Source: CAWKAO01 sp963847665
GTDB taxonomy: Bacteria; Actinomycetota; Humimicrobiia; Humimicrobiales; Humimicrobiaceae
Direction of reading: 5' to 3'
Assembly (NCBI GenBank): GCA_963847665.1
Contig: CAWKAO010000002.1
Coordinates: forward strand, 186,001-250,000
DNA length: 64,000 nucleotides
The position numbers were made by a program, and so were the translations under genes. Below are positions 26,201-35,953 of this stretch, one piece after another (positions within the stretch are counted from its first letter, which is position 1; each line of letters starts with the position of its first letter). Under the pieces are notes generated by a model. That model did not search any database and had not been told where the DNA came from. It saw only the letters and a program-made list of their open reading frames with translations.

Positions 26201-26710
26201 TTGGAAGATAATGAGAGATTAAAGAAAGAAAATGAATCATTAAAAAGTGAGCTTGAAGGGCTCAAGGAAACTGTTGCAGTATACATAGGCTCTCTGATAA
26301 GAGGAACAGTAAAAGAATTTGGTGAAAAAGGAAAAGAAGTCGTTAAGGAAGCTGCAAGGAAGGGTGGTCTCTGGCAGGGTCAGAAATATATAAGAGAGAA
26401 CAAAGTCCAGAAGAAAGGGACTGTAGCAGCTGCAGAATTTTTTGGCAGCATGAGCGATGTAGAACTATTTAAAGTAAAGACGGAGATACTTTCTGATAAG
26501 AAATTTCATATAAAGACTGATGTCTGTCCCTATATAAAAATATGGAAAGAAATGAGGATACCGGAAGAACTTCCGGAGTTTTGCATACTTGCAACATATT
26601 ACGATCTGGGGTTATGCCAGGCATTCAATCCTGACTTAAAGATCGATCTTAAGGTCGATATGATGCGGGGTTGTGATCATTGCGTTTATGAATTTTATGA
26701 GGAGAAATAA
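26201..26710 (+). CDS. ATC-hydrolase-like protein
   Basis: 169-residue protein resembling the L-2-amino-thiazoline-4-carboxylate hydrolase family. The N-terminal 30 residues are a Lys/Glu/Leu-rich coiled coil. The C-terminal half holds the family-like Cys pattern: VCPYIKIWKE, FCILATYYDLGLCQAFNP and RGCDHCVYEF. The start is TTG, chosen for the GGAGGAG site seven bases upstream; no ATG fits. It ends 8 bases before the corrinoid gene and so probably shares its transcript. Proteins of this type are often found beside corrinoid methyltransferases, but the role there is not established to my knowledge. Confidence 0.65.
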   Translation: MEDNERLKKENESLKSELEGLKETVAVYIGSLIRGTVKEFGEKGKEVVKEAARKGGLWQGQKYIRENKVQKKGTVAAAEFFGSMSDVELFKVKTEILSDKKFHIKTDVCPYIKIWKEMRIPEELPEFCILATYYDLGLCQAFNPDLKIDLKVDMMRGCDHCVYEFYEEK

Positions 26711-26718
26711 AATCAAAG

Positions 26719-27370
26719 ATGACTGATTATAAAAAACTGATCTATGATGCTGTTATTGGTTATGATATCGAGCTTGTAAAAAAGTTGACCAGGAGAAGCT
26801 TTGAACCAGGGAGAAGATCCAATTGATATCATGAATAACGGCCTATCCAGGGCTATTATCGAGATAGGAGACAAATTTGGTAAAGAAGAGATTTTTTTAG
26901 TGGAACTCATGATCGCTGCAGATGCATGTAAAGCAGGGGTTGAAATAGTCAAGGATAATATTTTAAAAAATATGATAATCCCTGAAAAGCCCAAGGGTAT
27001 TATTGTCATAGGCACTGTACTCGGAGATATACATAATATCGGGAAAGATATATTAAAGACTTTGCTTGAGACGGGTGGTTTCGAGGTCCATGATATAGGA
27101 GTGGATCAACCTGCCGAGAATTTTATCAAGAAAGCTATCGAAGTAAATGCGGGTATGATAGCTTCATCTGCTCTCATCACCACAACGGCACCACACCAGA
27201 AAGATATTGAGGATGCCCTTAAAATCAAGGGTCTAAAGGGAAAAATAATGACGATAATAGGTGGTGCCGCCACAAGCTCTGATTGGGCCAAACAGATAGG
27301 TACCGACTTTTATGCATCGACAGCTACAGAAGGTGTCAATATAATAAAAAAATATTTTGAAGGGGTGTAA
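26719..27370 (+). pseudogene. Corrinoid (B12-binding) methyltransferase partner protein, frameshifted near N-terminus
   Basis: MtbC/MttC-like corrinoid protein that carries the methyl group between MttB-type and acceptor methyltransferases. The B12 motif D-x-H-x-x-G is clear (GDIHNIGKDI, near residue 102). The N-terminal four-helix cap begins MTDYKKLIYDAV at 26719 in one frame and continues EALNQGEDPIDIMNNG in the next; a net +1 change lies at 26788-26796. A start at 26801 alone would remove the first helix of the cap. MttB copy 1 starts one base after the stop. Family assignment is strong; whether the break is real is open. Confidence 0.85.
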
Positions 27371-27371
27371 G

Positions 27372-28821
27372 ATGAGGACCAGGGTTGAGGTGCTAAATAA
27401 AAATGAACTTGATATCATTTATCAGACAGCACTGGATATACTGGAAAAGATCGGAGTAAATATTGAGGATGACGAATTAATAGGACTGCTTAAAAAGAAA
27501 GGATGTCAGGTCGGGGAGAATAACGTTGTTTATATTCCGCAAAAAGTAGTAGATGGAAGCCTGAGTTCGACTCCAAGAGGGCAGGTAAGATTATCCGGTA
27601 GAGATCCAAAAAAAGATATATTACTGGAGAAAGACCAGAAGTATCCCCACGTAATCTCTCATGTGTTGATGAACTATTACGATGAGTTAAACGATGACTA
27701 TCATACTATAACAGAAGATGATATAAGGCGATTTGTGACTATCTCAGATTCACTTGATACTATAGACGGTACCTGGATGTGCACACTTATGCCCAAGTAT
27801 GGAAAGTTGTATTCTTTTTATGAATATGAGATTGCGATAAGAAATACCACAAAACCAGTTTGTATTTCGAGTTTTGAACCTGAAGCAATACCTCCTACCC
27901 TTGAACTTGCAGAAGCAATTGTCGGAGGAAAAGAAGAATTATTAAAAAGACCGCTGACTGTAGCATTCTGTGAAATATCTCCATTGACCTGGAACAAGTA
28001 CGGTTGTGATATGCTCAAATCATGTTCCAGATGGGGGATACAGCCTGTCTATCACTGTAGAGACTCCTATGGGTGATACAGGACCTGTCACTTTCGCAGG
28101 AAATATAGCGCAAAAGATAGCGGAACTTCTCAGCGGACTTGTAATAGTACAGCTTTTACAACCTGGATTACCTGTTGCTTTTGTCGTACCGCTGGAGACA
28201 TTTGATATGCGTACGGCACAGATATGTCTTGCTTCGAGGCCGGATTATGTCTACGGTCTTGCAGTAGGGCAGGTAGAAGATTACCTTGATATACCTTTTA
28301 TTTCACCAGTATCTCCTGATTCAAAATCACTGGATATGCAGCAGGCATACGAGCTTTCTTTTTCACTTCTTTCAAGGATGCTCTGTAAGAATAAATGTAT
28401 TGTGATCCATGGCCTTGACCAGACTCACGCGATAAATAGCGAGCTTTTAATGCTTATGGACGAGATGGTCTTATCAGGAAGGAGGATGCTGGATGGAATA
28501 GAGGTCGACGAAGAGACTCTTGCTTTTGACCCGTTAAAAGAAGTCGCAGAAAAAATGGAAGACAACAGGCGTAATGGTCATTTCCTGAACCATAACCATA
28601 CACTGAAGTGGTTTTCAAAGGAGCAGCTTCCAAGAAGGGATAATATTATCGATAAATACAGAAGGGAAAAATGGCTGGAAAATGGTTCCAAATCATTTGT
28701 TAAAAGGGCAAATGAGAAAACACAAGAGATACTTTCTAATCACAAACCTGAACCTGTCTCAGAAGACATAAATAAAGCTATAGACAGGGTCTATGAAAAA
28801 TATAATATTAAGAGGGTCTAA
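27372..28821 (+). pseudogene. MttB-family methyltransferase copy 1, non-pyrrolysine, frameshifted
   Basis: Trimethylamine methyltransferase (MttB) superfamily. The first frame runs 27372-28076, and the second, from about 28060, to 28821 (VETPMGDTGPVTFAG, then SRPDYVYGL, a helical C-terminus and RANEKTQEILSNHKPEP). The change is net +1 within 28053-28066. No in-frame amber codon is seen where pyrrolysine would be, so this belongs to the larger non-Pyl group that includes glycine-betaine and related demethylases. The start at 27372 has GAAGGGG upstream and directly follows the corrinoid gene, its likely partner. Substrate: probably a quaternary amine or similar N-methyl compound, by family. Confidence 0.82.
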
Positions 28822-28841
28822 AGACCGGTCATCTTAAGAAA

Positions 28842-30812
28842 ATGTATAAAAATCTTTTTAAACCGATCAAGCTTATTGGTGGGATCGAGCTAAAAAACAG
28901 GATAGTGTTTACTTCTATCGGTATAGATTCATATAATGACGACGGAACAGTCACTGATGAAAACATGTCGTTTGTAAAGGCCCGTTCGATTGAAACAGCA
29001 ATGATCATAACTACGGTATCTATGGCTACTTATAGATATGGTAAGGTCAAATTTATAGGAAGCTACGATGACTCTTTTATTCCATCACTATCGAGATTTG
29101 CAGAAGCAGGCCACTATGGTGGTGCAAAAATAGTACTGCAGATATCTGCAATGGGTGGTCCAAACACTCTGGCTGATGATGTTTTTCATGATATAGTCCC
29201 ATATGTGCCCACATCGGATATTCCCATGTACAAAAGTGAATGGACGGGAAAAAATACACCGACCGAACTGACCACATCGCAGGTTCAGGAAATAATTGAA
29301 GATTTTGTACAGGCTGCAAGAAGGGCAAGGGATGCAGGCTTTGACGGTGTCGAACTCTTTGCTGCGGAGGATTTCCTTCTTTCTTCTTTTATAACACCAC
29401 ATCTTAATAGAAGGACTGACAGGTATGGCGGAAGTTTTGAAAACAGGCTCAATATGCCTGTTGAGATAATAAAAGGGATCCGTAAGATCTGTGGAAATGC
29501 TTTTATAATCGGGTTTAAGTACAACACTTATTATGAATTTCCTGAAGGGGATGGCATCGATCTATCTATGGGAGTAAAGATAGGGCAGGCTATTTCTGAC
29601 CAGGGAATTTCTTATCTTCATGAGTATTCTTATGCAAAACATGACAGACCTTTTTCACTTTTTAAATATTCTATAATGCCAAGCCAGTACCAGCCCAGAA
29701 ATACCACAGTACCTTTAAGTGAAGAGCTTAAAAAAAACATAACAGATACACCTGTGATGGCAGTAGGAGGAATATTAAAACCGGACGAAGCAGACAGGAT
29801 AATAGGGGATGGGAAAGCTGATCTTGTATCAATAGGCAGGGCTTTTATTGCAGACCACCTCTGGGCCCAAAAAGCTAAAAAAGGTCAATTGATAAGACCA
29901 TGCATCAGATGCTTTGTTTGCCTGGACGAAGCTACCAAAAGCAGGATAATAGGATGTTCAGTCAATCCGGATGTTCTTGATGAAAAAAGTAAGGAACTCA
30001 AAAAAACCAATAAACCCCGAAAGATCGCAGTAATAGGGGCCGGCCCCGCAGGAATGACAGCTGCTCTTACTTCTTCAAAAAGAGGACATATAGTAACGTT
30101 ATATGAAAAAAGCGACAGACTGGGAGGCCAACTAAAAGCAAGCGCAACCGGAGGACTAAAATATGAATATCTTGATCTTTTAAAATATTATGAAAAAGAA
30201 CTCAAGAAAAGTAATGTGAAGATTGTAATGGGTAGAGAAATAAATAATAGTACCGTCTCAAGGACAAGACCCGATATACTGATAATCGCTATAGGGGCAA
30301 AAAATAGGATACCTGAAATTAAAGGGATAGAGCAGGGAAACGTCCTGGATGTATCAAACTCAATAATCAATTCAAATAAAATAAAAAATAAAAAAATAGC
30401 CATTATAGGCGGAAGCAGTACTGGATGTGAAGCAGCAGTTATCCTTAACAGAAATGACAATTTTGTGACAATAATAGAAGAAAATGAAAGATTAATGGCT
30501 GAAGATGATATAGAATATCTAACAATGGTACTCGAGAGGATCCTTGTAGAAGAAGGTGTCAGGTTTTTAACAAGTTCAAGGGTACAGAAAATATCGAGAG
30601 AGAAAATAATTGTAGAGAATGTGAAAAATAAGAATACCTATGACCTTGATGCGGATATCATAGTAAATGCCACTGGTTTTATTGTGCCGGAAGATAAAAT
30701 CTCTCTATTAAAAAAATCCTGCAGGGAGTCTTATGTCGTTGGAGATTGTAAAAAACCTGCAAAAATATTCCAGGCGGTTTCAGAAGCTTTTAATGTTTCT
30801 TTAAATATTTAA
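28842..30812 (+). CDS. Old-yellow-enzyme-type NADH:flavin oxidoreductase / enoate reductase (second copy)
   Basis: 656-residue paralogue of the enzyme at 12872 with the same layout: OYE barrel (RRTDRYGGSFENRLNMP), Fe-S motif C-x2-C-x2-C (CIRCFVC, near 354-360) plus a Cys in IIGCSVNP, FAD loop GAGPAGMTAAL and a second nucleotide loop GGSSTGCEAA. In the barrel the strand GVELFAAEDFLLSSF replaces the first copy's GVEVHGAYGYLISEF: the active-site His is Phe and the Tyr is changed, so a different substrate or chemistry is expected. The Shine-Dalgarno site is weak and the gene begins 20 bases after MttB copy 1. Confidence 0.9.
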   Translation: MYKNLFKPIKLIGGIELKNRIVFTSIGIDSYNDDGTVTDENMSFVKARSIETAMIITTVSMATYRYGKVKFIGSYDDSFIPSLSRFAEAGHYGGAKIVLQISAMGGPNTLADDVFHDIVPYVPTSDIPMYKSEWTGKNTPTELTTSQVQEIIEDFVQAARRARDAGFDGVELFAAEDFLLSSFITPHLNRRTDRYGGSFENRLNMPVEIIKGIRKICGNAFIIGFKYNTYYEFPEGDGIDLSMGVKIGQAISDQGISYLHEYSYAKHDRPFSLFKYSIMPSQYQPRNTTVPLSEELKKNITDTPVMAVGGILKPDEADRIIGDGKADLVSIGRAFIADHLWAQKAKKGQLIRPCIRCFVCLDEATKSRIIGCSVNPDVLDEKSKELKKTNKPRKIAVIGAGPAGMTAALTSSKRGHIVTLYEKSDRLGGQLKASATGGLKYEYLDLLKYYEKELKKSNVKIVMGREINNSTVSRTRPDILIIAIGAKNRIPEIKGIEQGNVLDVSNSIINSNKIKNKKIAIIGGSSTGCEAAVILNRNDNFVTIIEENERLMAEDDIEYLTMVLERILVEEGVRFLTSSRVQKISREKIIVENVKNKNTYDLDADIIVNATGFIVPEDKISLLKKSCRESYVVGDCKKPAKIFQAVSEAFNVSLNI

Positions 30813-30897
30813 ATCTAAACATTTTTTATTATAGGATGGGATTGTTTCTGGTAATATCGATTATGTGTATTAATAAGCTTGGGGAAAAATCATTTAA

Positions 30898-32115
30898 ATG
30901 GGAGTTTATACGATGCAAACACTAAAGGTTGAAAGAAAATCTGAATTAAAAAAAGATATTAAGAAAAATGTGGATAAGATGTCTAAAAAGTTAATTGAGA
31001 TGTCAAATTTCCTTTACCATAATCCGGAAATAGCTGGAGAAGAATATAAGGCCCTGGACCTGATGACCAAAGAGCTTGAAAAAAACGGATTCAAGGTTAA
31101 GAAGGGTATCAGTGGTGTGACTACATCTTTCGTGGCTACTTATAATGGCAGCGAAAAAGGTCCTACAGTAGCTTTTCTTTCGGAATATGAGGCCCTGCCA
31201 GGCCTTGGCCATGGATCAGGACATAATATTACAAGTATTATCAGTGTAGGGGCGGCGATCGCAATAAGTAAATCGCTAAAAGAAAAATCAGGTAAGGTCA
31301 TGTGTATAGGAACACCCGGTGAGAGTAAATTTAATAGCAAACTACTCATGCTGGATGATGGAGTTTTTAATAATGTGGATGTAATAATGATCGCACAGGC
31401 AGGTGATAGAAATTCGGTCAATCCGGTATATCTCGCAAATGATGGAATACAGTTTACATTTATGGGAAAGGCTTCTCATGCCGCAGCTGCACCACAGGAA
31501 GGCATCAATGCACTGGACGCAGTAATACTGTTATTTAATTCTGTCCATGCTCTCAGACAACAGCTTAAGGAGGATGCAAGAATACACGGGATAATCGCTA
31601 AAGGGGGAGAAGCTGTAAACATTATACCCGACCTGACAGTAGCTCAGTTTTCCATAAGGGCAAAGACAAGAAAATACCTGAACGAGATCGTTGAAAAAGT
31701 TAAAAATTGTGCGAGGGGTGCTGCATTACAGACAGGTTGTAAATTAAAGATCTCTTTTTTTGAAAAATCTGTCGATGATTATATGATGAATAGTTTACTG
31801 ATTGAAGAGTATCAGAAGAACATGCAATTACTTGGTGAACAAATGGATCCTGAACTAAAGATCTTTGGTTCCAGCGATATAGGTAATCTAAGTTATATAC
31901 TACCTACATTATGTCCGGTTGTAAAAATCGCACAGAGGGGAGTAGAGCTACATACTGCTGAAATGGCCCATGCATCTTATTCAAAAACTGGAAACCATGG
32001 ACTTATTGCAGTTACCAAAGCTCTTGCCATGACTGGACTCCGATTGATTGAGGATAATGATTTTTACACTTCAGTCAGGACTTCTTTCAAAAAAACAAGA
32101 AAACAATTTGAGTAG
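30898..32115 (+). CDS. M20-family paralogue lacking metal ligands
   Basis: 405-residue close paralogue of the protein at 3460-4641; the dimerisation domain is nearly the same (SHAAAAPQEGINALDAV, KNCARGAALQTG). The metal site is not: GHACHHH becomes GHGSGHN (Cys to Ser), the catalytic Glu pair PAEE becomes PGES, and the MFHGG His becomes IAQAGD. At least three ligands or catalytic residues are changed, so a binuclear hydrolase mechanism is unlikely. It may be a binding or regulatory subunit of the active copy, since AbgA/AbgB-type enzymes are heteromeric. ATG at 30898 or 30913 may be the start; the second has GGAG upstream. Confidence 0.8.
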   Translation: MGVYTMQTLKVERKSELKKDIKKNVDKMSKKLIEMSNFLYHNPEIAGEEYKALDLMTKELEKNGFKVKKGISGVTTSFVATYNGSEKGPTVAFLSEYEALPGLGHGSGHNITSIISVGAAIAISKSLKEKSGKVMCIGTPGESKFNSKLLMLDDGVFNNVDVIMIAQAGDRNSVNPVYLANDGIQFTFMGKASHAAAAPQEGINALDAVILLFNSVHALRQQLKEDARIHGIIAKGGEAVNIIPDLTVAQFSIRAKTRKYLNEIVEKVKNCARGAALQTGCKLKISFFEKSVDDYMMNSLLIEEYQKNMQLLGEQMDPELKIFGSSDIGNLSYILPTLCPVVKIAQRGVELHTAEMAHASYSKTGNHGLIAVTKALAMTGLRLIEDNDFYTSVRTSFKKTRKQFE

Positions 32116-32167
32116 GTTTTAAAATTTTTTCTAGAATATTATTAAATAAGTTAAAAGATATTAAAAG

Positions 32168-32422
32168 ATGAAAAGAGATATAAACAGAGAAATCGGGGAA
32201 CGTGTCAGAAAAGCGAGGGTGCTATCCAATCTTACCTTGAAACAGCTTGCAGAAAAGACAGGTGTCGGCTATGTAACGATTTCCAGAATAGAACACGGTA
32301 CGAGAGCTGTAAATGCAGCAGAATTGATACTCATTGCAAATGAAACCAGGCGGCCGATATCATTTTTTTATGAACTTGATGAAGTCATAGAGTATTTTGA
32401 CCCGAATAGTTTGAGATTTTGA
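32168..32422 (+). CDS. Small XRE-family transcriptional regulator
   Basis: 84-residue stand-alone helix-turn-helix protein. The lambda-repressor-type HTH spans about residues 10-65 (RVRKARVLSNLTLKQLAEKTGVGY then ISRIEHGTRAV). No effector domain is present, although the last 20 residues (ISFFYELDEVIEYFD) may dimerise. It lies between the catabolic genes and the P-II/GDH pair, the only evident regulator of the whole 1-36 kb region. Its target is unknown. Confidence 0.85.
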   Translation: MKRDINREIGERVRKARVLSNLTLKQLAEKTGVGYVTISRIEHGTRAVNAAELILIANETRRPISFFYELDEVIEYFDPNSLRF

Positions 32423-32657
32423 TCTCAAATAAATAAGATAATAATTATAGATCTTTTGACCCCCCCAAGGACCATAGGATCGGTGAGGATTATGTTAATA
32501 AATTTACTGATTTGTAAATAATTTTCAAAAATAGTAAATCAATATTGAATTATTTTTTGGATAGGTTAAAATATTGATGTAGTTTTATCCATAAAAAGTC
32601 AATTCTAAAAGAAGTAGAAGAAGTATATTTTCTCTGTTAAGGAAAGAGGTGATAGGA
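32423..32657. other. Intergenic region upstream of the P-II gene
   Basis: A+T-rich, about 235 bases, with a C-run at 32461-32467 but no convincing hairpin, RNA motif or ORF. It probably carries the promoter of the P-II/GDH pair. Confidence 0.4.
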
Positions 32658-32999
32658 TTGCTAAAAAAAATTGAATGCTTTATACAACCCTTCAAGTTAG
32701 ATGACATAAAGGACGCACTTATTGATGCCGGAGTGGAAGGAATCACTATTACAGAAGTGTCCGGTTTTGGAAAACAGCGCGGTTACATAAAAGGTGAGAT
32801 CCCTAATAAATCAGTAAAATTCCTGCCCAAGATAAAGCTCGAGATCGTAGTTGACGAAGAGATAGTAGACGAAATAATAAAAACAATAGTAAGGCTTGCT
32901 GCCACTGGGGAATTCGGTTCGGGCAAGATATTTGTGCTTCCTGTAGAGGATGCCATAAGGATAAGGACAAAAGAGGCAGGCATTGCTGCCATAACATAG
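32658..32999 (+). CDS. P-II nitrogen regulatory protein, T-loop without the usual Tyr
   Basis: 113-residue GlnB/GlnK-family trimeric signalling protein. I prefer TTG at 32658, giving MLKKIECFIQPFKLDD, over GTG at 32649, because GAGGTG is then well placed and the N-terminus matches the family. B- and C-loops are typical (ATGEFGSGKIFVLPVEDAIRIRTKE). The T-loop reads GKQRGYIKGEIPNKSVKFLPK: the Tyr51 uridylylation site is absent and the loop is about one residue short. It likely senses ATP/ADP/2-oxoglutarate without UMP modification. It sits 17 bases before glutamate dehydrogenase, whose product pathway it may monitor. Confidence 0.88.
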   Translation: MLKKIECFIQPFKLDDIKDALIDAGVEGITITEVSGFGKQRGYIKGEIPNKSVKFLPKIKLEIVVDEEIVDEIIKTIVRLAATGEFGSGKIFVLPVEDAIRIRTKEAGIAAIT

Positions 33000-33016
33000 T
33001 CACGAAAGGAATATTT

Positions 33017-34283
33017 ATGCCAGATACAGCTGGTGATACTTCACAGAATGTATGGGAGATGACACAATCACGCCTTGACAGGACAATGGAGCTACTGTCC
33101 ATAAAACCCGGCATGCAGAAATACCTGCGGGAACCAAGAAAAATATTAGAAGTGTCAATACCTATAAAGAATGATGAAGGTAAAATAGAGATATACAAGG
33201 GCTACCGTGTCCAGCATAATACAAACAGGGGCCCAGCCAAAGGTGGTATCCGCTACCATCAGGATGTAAACTTAGATGAGATAAAAGCGCTCTCCATGAT
33301 TATGACATGGAAATGCAGCCTGGTAAATCTTCCCTTTGGGGGTGCCAAGGGTGGAGTGGTAGTCGATCCCTATAAGGTAAGCTTAAATGAACTTGAGCAT
33401 ATAACAAGAAGATATATTTTTGAGATCTTAGATTCTATAGGGCCGAATAAGGATATACCTGCACCTGATGTGGGCACAAATGCAGCTGTTATGGCCTGGA
33501 TACTTGATACCTATTCCATGGACAAGGGACATAATGTTCCCGGTGTAGTGACAGGAAAGCCGATAAGCCTTGGGGGTTCCCAGGGAAGAGAAGATGCTAC
33601 CAGCAGGGGTTGTGTATATACGATACTTTCCACCCTAAAAGTCCTTGGCATAGATTCTACAGACCTTGATGTTGTAATACAGGGTTTTGGAAATGTCGGG
33701 GGTAATGCAGCCAAGATCCTATATGACCTTGGATTTAAGATCATAGCGGCTCTGTGATGTTTCAGGAGGTCTTTACAATAAAAAGGGTATAGATGCATAC
33801 GACGCATCAGAATACCTTTCAAAAAATAAGACCTTCGAGGGTTACAACAAAGCAGAACTTATAGAAAAGGAAGAAATATTTAAAATACCCTGCGATATCC
33901 TTATACCGGCAGCGCTTGAAAACCAGATAACTGCTGCTAATGCAGCTTATATAAGAGCAAGAATAATAGCAGAAGGGGCAAATGCGCCTACAACTCCAGA
34001 TGCGGATCCGATACTTGCAGATTCAGGAATCTTCATTATACCGGATGTGCTGGCAAATGCCGGAGGAGTAACCGTCTCCTATTTTGAATGGGTCCAGGGT
34101 AATCTTGCTTATTTCTGGACCAAGAGAGAAGTAAACTTAAAATTAAGGGATATCATGGAGCGGGCATTCTATGACACATACAGACTCTCTCAGGAAAAGA
34201 AGGTTGATATGCGTACTGCTGCTTCGATGCTTGCAGTATCAAGAGTAGCTGAAGCAACAAGCCTTAGGGGGATATATCCGTAA
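33017..34283 (+). pseudogene. gdhA: Glutamate dehydrogenase, frameshifted
   Basis: Glu/Leu/Phe/Val dehydrogenase family, about 420 residues when joined. First frame 33017-33757: catalytic and substrate regions (GPAKGGIRYH, LPFGGAKGGV, PAPDVGTN) and the NAD loop QGFGNVGGNAAKIL. Second frame, from about 33756 to 34283: DVSGGLYNKKGIDAYDASEY, PAALENQI, IAEGANAPTTPDAD, NAGGVTVSYFEWVQN-type segment. A net +1 change lies within 33747-33757. The rest is perfectly conserved, so sequence error is a serious possibility. Role: interconversion of glutamate with 2-oxoglutarate and ammonia, alongside P-II. Confidence 0.88.
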
Positions 34284-34300
34284 TCAATGTTTTTACGACT

Positions 34301-34318
34301 AAACTAAGCCTTAAGTTT
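34301..34318 (+). terminator. Weak hairpin after glutamate dehydrogenase
   Basis: AAACTAAG pairs imperfectly with CTTAAGTTT (one bulged A), followed by ATTTTATTATT. It could be a modest rho-independent terminator between gdhA and the second MttB gene. Confidence 0.35.
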
Positions 34319-34368
34319 ATTTTATTATTATCAGGTAAAATATTAACGATTAAGTGGAAGGGACCAGA

Positions 34369-35811
34369 ATGAAGGTAAATTTCAAGAAAAACGAGACGAT
34401 ACTTTTTAATGTTTTATCCAGAACCCAGATAGAAGAGATAGTTTCTACTTCTTATAATATTCTTGAAAGGGTGGGGGTAGAGGTAAACGATGATGAAGCC
34501 ATCTCTCTTCTTAAAAATGCAGGTTGTATTATAAAAGACAAAAGAGTCTATATTCCATCTTTTTTAGTGGAAGAATGTGTATCAACCGCACCTAAAAAGG
34601 TCTCGATGTCTTCAAGAAATGGTGACCTTGCAATGACCCTGGAAAAAGACAGGATATATTTCGGCACCGGATCAGATGCAGTCTATATCCTGGATTCATT
34701 TACAAAAGAAAGAAGAAAGTGGCTCGAAAAAGATATTGCTGATGCTGCAAGACTCGCAGATAGCTCTTGATAACCTTGATTTTCATATGTCCATCGGGTT
34801 GACTTCAGATGTACCTGGATATGACCTATGACAGATATCAATTTCTTGCTATGGTAAAAAATACAGTAAAACCCCTGGTCCTTACCACTGTTGATGGAAA
34901 GGGACTGGAAGATATATATAATATGTGCTGCATACTGACAAATGGTGAGGATAATTTCAGGATGAAGCCATTTATAGCCCTTTACTCAGAGCCAATCACA
35001 CCATTGACTCATGCAAAAGAAGCATTGGGTAAGCTTAAATTTGCAGCAAGAAATGGTATTCCAAATGTTTATACACCTGCACCAAATGCAGGAGCCACAG
35101 CTCCCGTGACACTTGCAGGTACCATAGCACTTGGGGCTGCTGAGTATCTTTCAGGAGTGGTCATCGCACAGCTCATAAAAAAAGGTGCGCCCATGATCTC
35201 AGGTGGTGTACATTTTGCAATGGATATGACCACAGGAGTCGCAAGTTATGGCTCTACAGAATTTAATCTTATGCATGCTGCGATGACTGAGGTCTGCAAA
35301 TATTTCGGACTTCCAGTTTTCTCTACCTGCGGCTGCTCCAGCTCAAAGACCTTTGATGGACAGGCTACACTTGAATCGATGTTTGGGACTTTATCTGCTG
35401 CACTCTCAGGAGCTAACCTTATCCATGATGTAGGATACCTTGAAGACGGATTATGCGGTTGTTTTGAACAGGTAGTATTAACAGATGAGATAATTGCCAT
35501 GGTAAAAAGGTATTTAAGGGGCATAGACATAGACAAAAACACACTTGCCCTGGATGTAATAGAAAAGGTAGGCCCTGGAGGAAACTTCCTGTCAGAGGAC
35601 CATACCTTCAAAAACTTCAAGTCCCAGATGTTTATGCCAAAGCTAATAGACAGAAATGTATATGCTACACTGGAAAAAAGCAGGTTCAAAAGACCTGTCT
35701 GTCCGTGTAAATGAGAAGGTAAAGGATATCCTCTCCACATACAAGCCCGAGCATATAGAAGACAAGAAGCTTGCTGCTATTGATGAATATATGGAGAAAA
35801 ATGTCAAATAA
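34369..35811 (+). pseudogene. MttB-family methyltransferase copy 2, three frame changes
   Basis: Non-pyrrolysine MttB-type protein readable in full only across three +1 changes: near 34762 (an extra A restores ADALDN), near 34820-34828 (an extra C restores PGYDYDRYQF) and at the A6 run 35674-35679 (restores LEKAGSKDL and the C-terminus ending at 35811). It has NVYTPAPNAGATAPVTLAG, GGVHFAMDMTTGV and CGCSSSKTFDGQ segments. No in-frame amber. The ATG at 34369 with AAGGGA upstream is preferred over GTG at 34354. It is far more interrupted than any neighbour, so real decay is more plausible here than elsewhere. Confidence 0.8.
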
Positions 35812-35953
35812 AATCCCTCGGGTCAAAGGATGAGATCAAGTAAAACCTTATCCCTATGATTTATTAAAGGTTAAACTTCAAATCAAAGGATTGGAAAGAG
35901 AGCGGATTAGCTTTAAACAACAATAACGAGAAAAAATAAGGGGGGAAATGATC

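Noticed and set aside
32461..32500. C-run with a possible RNA structure before the P-II gene
   Set aside because: No stable complementary arm is nearby and no known riboswitch core could be matched.
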